Made by a program: the position numbers and the translations under genes | Notes under the pieces: model-generated | Database searches by the model: none | What the model saw: the letters and a program-made list of their open reading frames with translations, nothing else | Told to the model about the DNA's origin: nothing | Shown: piece by piece, positions 60,901 through 64,000 of the stretch | Layout of the letters: each line of letters starts with the position of its first letter | Numbering within the stretch: the first letter of the stretch is position 1 | Assembly: GCA_947095535.1 (NCBI GenBank) | Contig: OX352774.1 | Span: forward strand, 78,182,416 to 78,246,415 | Reading direction: 5' to 3' | DNA length: 64,000 bases | Origin: Poecilobothrus nobilitatus | Taxonomy: Eukaryota; Arthropoda; Insecta; Diptera; Dolichopodidae

Positions 60901-62335
60901 AACAAAAAAAAAAAAAAAACAAAAATTTTATTAAGCGTTCATATCTTTAACTTTCTATCACCGTTGTTGTTTAATAAAAATAACGGTATTTATTTTTATA
61001 TGAATAGTATTATAGCGGTTTTAATATTATCTTATATGAATATTTACCGTTATTATATTATTATGATGTATAAAAAAAAAACAAAAAATAAAACAAAAAC
61101 CAATAAAACTTTTTGATCCCTCATTTAGTAAATTTCATTAAAAATGGAATAAATAATGATTCGCCTTTAAGAATTTTTCTTGTGAAATAATAATATCTTG
61201 TTTTTCATTCATATTTGATTTGATCACTGAAATTATTATACACATAGTCTGTCTCTTTCTATTCTTTTTTTACGCTTTGTAAATTTTATATAATTATTTA
61301 GTTGTCTTCCTTTTTGTGTGTAATGAGGGTGATTGAAAAGATGAACACAATACAAATAATTTCATTTCATTCATTTATTGTTTGTTTGTTTTTTTTTTTC
61401 TTATTTTGTCCCACATTTTATTTCCTTTTCTTATTTATACTTTGGTATGTCATAACGGATTTAAAGTCATAACATTAACATCATATTGTGGTTCTGTGTA
61501 TGTTTATTGTTATATCTGTTTTTCTGTATGGTGTATGTATTATAACATTTTTAAAATAAGAAAAATTGTGACACATTATCAAATACGGATTAAAATGTTT
61601 CATCAAAAAAAAGAAAAAAAAAAGAAAAAAAAAACACAATAACAAACAACAAAGAAAGGAAATAATGAAAATTAATGATGAAAAATGAAAAATAAACATT
61701 GAAAAGTTAAAATAACTTCTGTAATTGGTTTCTCAGGATTTTTGTTTTTTTGTTTTTTGTTTCTGTTATTATTGTTGATATTAGTATGTTATGTTATATA
61801 GGTAAATATTATGTTATAATATATTTATTATAAAATAAAAATAATGTGATATTTTGTATTTTATTGTATCTGTATGGGAATTATCATTTTTATAATTTTT
61901 CCTTTTATTTTTTTACCTATCATTTCTTATTTTTTTTTTTTCATTCTAATTTATTCTTTACTAATCTTTTAAAAATTAATCAAATTGAATTTCAAAAGTG
62001 AATTAATGAACGAGAGAAAGAGAAAGATATAATAAAAGAAGGAGATATGTGACAGTATGACACTAATTGATGAAAAGTGAAATAAGGATTTTTTTCGACG
62101 ATTCTGTGATATTTCTGGGATTTAAATATCATAATATTTTATTTACTTAGGGAAATAAAATGTTTTTAAAATAATGGAATCGGAGGTTTATAGAATTTAC
62201 TTAATTGTCTTTACTATCCAGCGACATTATGAGACAGTATTAAGTAACGATTTTTTTTTTCTTTAATAAATATTATTTAAAACTTTTGATTAATTTAGGT
62301 AGTCACGAAATCCTTAAAAAATTTTATATTTTATA
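57990..62335. other. AT-rich non-coding sequence
   Basis: No credible gene in over 4 kb. The 93-codon frame at 58059-58340 opens on TTG and has no known domain, although 58040-58080 (CGACGACGACAAAGCTTTGG) is GC-richer. Frames near 60.2, 60.9 and 61.4 kb are low complexity. The repeated palindrome at 59119 is listed separately. Confidence 0.6.
59119..59131. repeat. 13-base palindrome CACTATAATAGTG, copy 2
   Basis: Second occurrence of the palindrome at 46939-46951, again preceded by GTAA. Confidence 0.7.
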
Positions 62336-62344
62336 CATACAAAT

Positions 62345-62940
62345 GAAGACTACTCATTATCTGGACACTTAGGTATATAGAGGGAAATGAAGAAATGGGT
62401 CGACTTGCAAAAGAAGGAATACTACAACTGTCATTACAAGTCCCGAACATTTTTGTGGCATAAGTAAATACAGAATAAGAGAAGAAATAAGAGAGAATAG
62501 GAAAACTGTAGGAAGAAACTATACAAAGAAAAATCTGGGTTCAGACAATCTAAGGAGCTTCTGAGAAATTATAACCGGAAAAGATATGCTAAAATTATAG
62601 GCCCGACAGGATTTCTGTCAGGACACTGTGCACATTCTTGCAGATTCTTCTACATGCAGATTCTTTTAAGAAAAAGAGAAAGCTCCTGGTCACATACTCA
62701 AAACTGCGGAGGGTTACTCCGAACAATATATGTGCACATTGAAGCATTTTGCTTAACCGAAGATGAACTACCAGTAATAAATCCTATACAAATCTTTACT
62801 TTCTAAGAGGCAATACAGCTGACAGAAGTATTATAAGTGCGGAGGCAAAATCCACAATACGTAGTAAGAGGGGGAGCGCAATAGATTTGTATCAAAAGGT
62901 CGCAGTGTCGTTTATACCTCTTAAATAAATCTAATTTAAT
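62345..62940 (+). pseudogene. decayed LINE RNase H domain and 3' end
   Basis: 62348-62425, read in two frames, gives DYSLSGHLGI and then GNEEMGRLAKEG, the PGH-GI-GNE-AD-LA--G signature of the RNase H domain found in R1/I/jockey-type LINEs. Further on come EEIRENRKTVGRNYTKK, a LSGHC segment and CRFF/EKEKAPGHIL, matching the TGHC--L and CR-C--E-ETP-HIL zinc-knuckle parts. Several stops and frame changes break it. The last 230 bases match 51985-52165 and end near AAAAGGTCGCAGTGTC. The reverse transcriptase is absent, so the copy is 5'-truncated or eroded. Confidence 0.8.
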
Positions 62941-62969
62941 CTATAAATGGATCCTTAAAAACAATACTG

Positions 62970-63960
62970 TATGTAAAACTAAAATTTTAAAGGCGCACAT
63001 TTTCAAAAAGACAATTAAAACTATAACTTATTTTATGTATATAAGATTTTGCCACATTTTTAAGAATTTTTTATACATATTTTAAAAATTGTGAAAAATC
63101 ATGAGACATTTCCTACAATTTTAACTCTACAATACTGACGTAATATTGTTTTCATAAGTGTTCTCGTTGTAGCATATAGACGCGTAAATTTAATTTAATA
63201 AAATATAAATTCGTTTTACAAACTGACCCAAACTGACTCAACTATGTGTAAAGCATTTAAAAACTTAACGAGATATTGACAATTAGTGTTTCAGAAAATA
63301 TTAAAGCTCAGCTATTGAGCAAGAAAAAATCACAATTTCCTTTAAAATCGATTTGGATCTAAAAGATTAAGACACGATCAGTACAAGAGGTTTAAGGAAC
63401 ATCCTACATAATTAAGAAAAGGCCGTTAACATCTAATAAAAAATTGTAAAAATATCATATTGGAATTAAAGTTCTTGTTTTACTTTGCTTTTACTTCTTG
63501 TTTTTAATGCTTGTGTTTTACTTTAAAAAAATCTGCACAGATGTCTAAGTTATGAATGTCAAATAATAGGAAATTTTCAGATTTTAGTCTCTAATAGACC
63601 GTATATAGAGATACCGTATACAAAAGTTTAAGCTTATTCTCTTAGATAATAATCTTCTCAAAATTTAAAGGTGCTGACTATAGGCATTCCAGAGATTCAA
63701 AGGAAAAAAAATTTTGCATAATTTTAACCGTAAATTTTAATTTTAAATTGCATAAATGCAATTATATATCAATTTATAAAGCTTAAAAAATTTCGTTTTT
63801 GACGTTTTTTTGATTGAAAATTTTCAGCAGAGCTTAATTAAGATATATAAAACTTTCAAAATAGGGCCTTTTCCAATTTTTGTAGAAATTTCTAACTCCG
63901 TAACATAGGCTAGATGAAAAAGTTCTTCTGCAATGTAATTTAAACAGACAGACAAACGAA
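62970..63960 (+). repeat. dispersed repeat family 1, copy E
   Basis: The left end AAAGGCGCACATTTTCAAAA then AGACAATTAAAA matches copy A and the complements of B and C2. TTTTAACCGTAAATTTTAAT (near 63722) is the core, CTCCGTAACATAGG (63896-63909) with GAAAAAGTTCTTCTGCAATG is the complement of the matching part of copy B, and ACAGACAGACAAACG is the right end. It starts within about 40 bases of the end of the LINE fragment. Confidence 0.75.
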
Positions 63961-64000
63961 TTAACATATAACTAGAGTAAAACTAACTAATAAACAAATT

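Overview
The window looks like AT-rich nuclear DNA from an arthropod, most likely an insect. Supporting signs are the strong A+T bias by eye, hundreds of poly-A/poly-T runs, tRNA-derived SINEs with target-site duplications, and decayed fragments of non-LTR retrotransposons with RNase H domains. There is no sign of bacterial gene organisation. I found no gene that I can name and no ORF with convincing coding character. The longest open frame (149 codons, 28188-28637) opens on TTG rather than ATG, and most of the others are low-complexity F/I/K/N/Y translations of AT-rich DNA. The window is best read as intergenic or long-intron sequence filled with old mobile-element debris.

Layout. 1-8.8 kb holds a candidate TTAA-flanked element (787-1640), a minus-strand SINE with a 9-bp duplication (1727-1901), a degenerate array of dispersed repeat family 2 (about 3590-4015), a TA-flanked MITE (6451-6664) and a 5'-truncated SINE with a 10-bp duplication (8677-8768). 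13-19 kb holds two fuller copies of the same SINE and a dead minus-strand reverse-transcriptase fragment (about 14.6-14.9 kb). 24-26 kb holds one copy of dispersed family 1 and an old SINE. 32-37.4 kb has the densest repeats: two or three family 1 copies, one with an internal duplication at about 560 bp period. 39.1-39.4 kb carries a different SINE with an (AAAT)n tail and a 13-bp duplication. 42.9-43.4 kb has the only plausible exon-like signals. 50.7-52.2 kb and 62.3-62.9 kb carry decayed 3' ends of LINEs. 53.9-54.8 kb and 63.0-63.96 kb carry further family 1 copies, 55.5-55.6 kb a minus-strand tRNA-like SINE head, and 57.75-57.92 kb a related SINE subfamily.

How the parts relate. The SINEs depend on LINE machinery for movement, and the LINE remnants here show that such elements were once active in this genome. 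Which LINE mobilised which SINE cannot be told from this window. The most interesting points are the shared hairpin just behind the tRNA-like head in two SINE families, one SINE copy that has lost its B box, and the multi-copy family 1 repeat with a constant end and nested duplications. I did not find a convincing new functional system.
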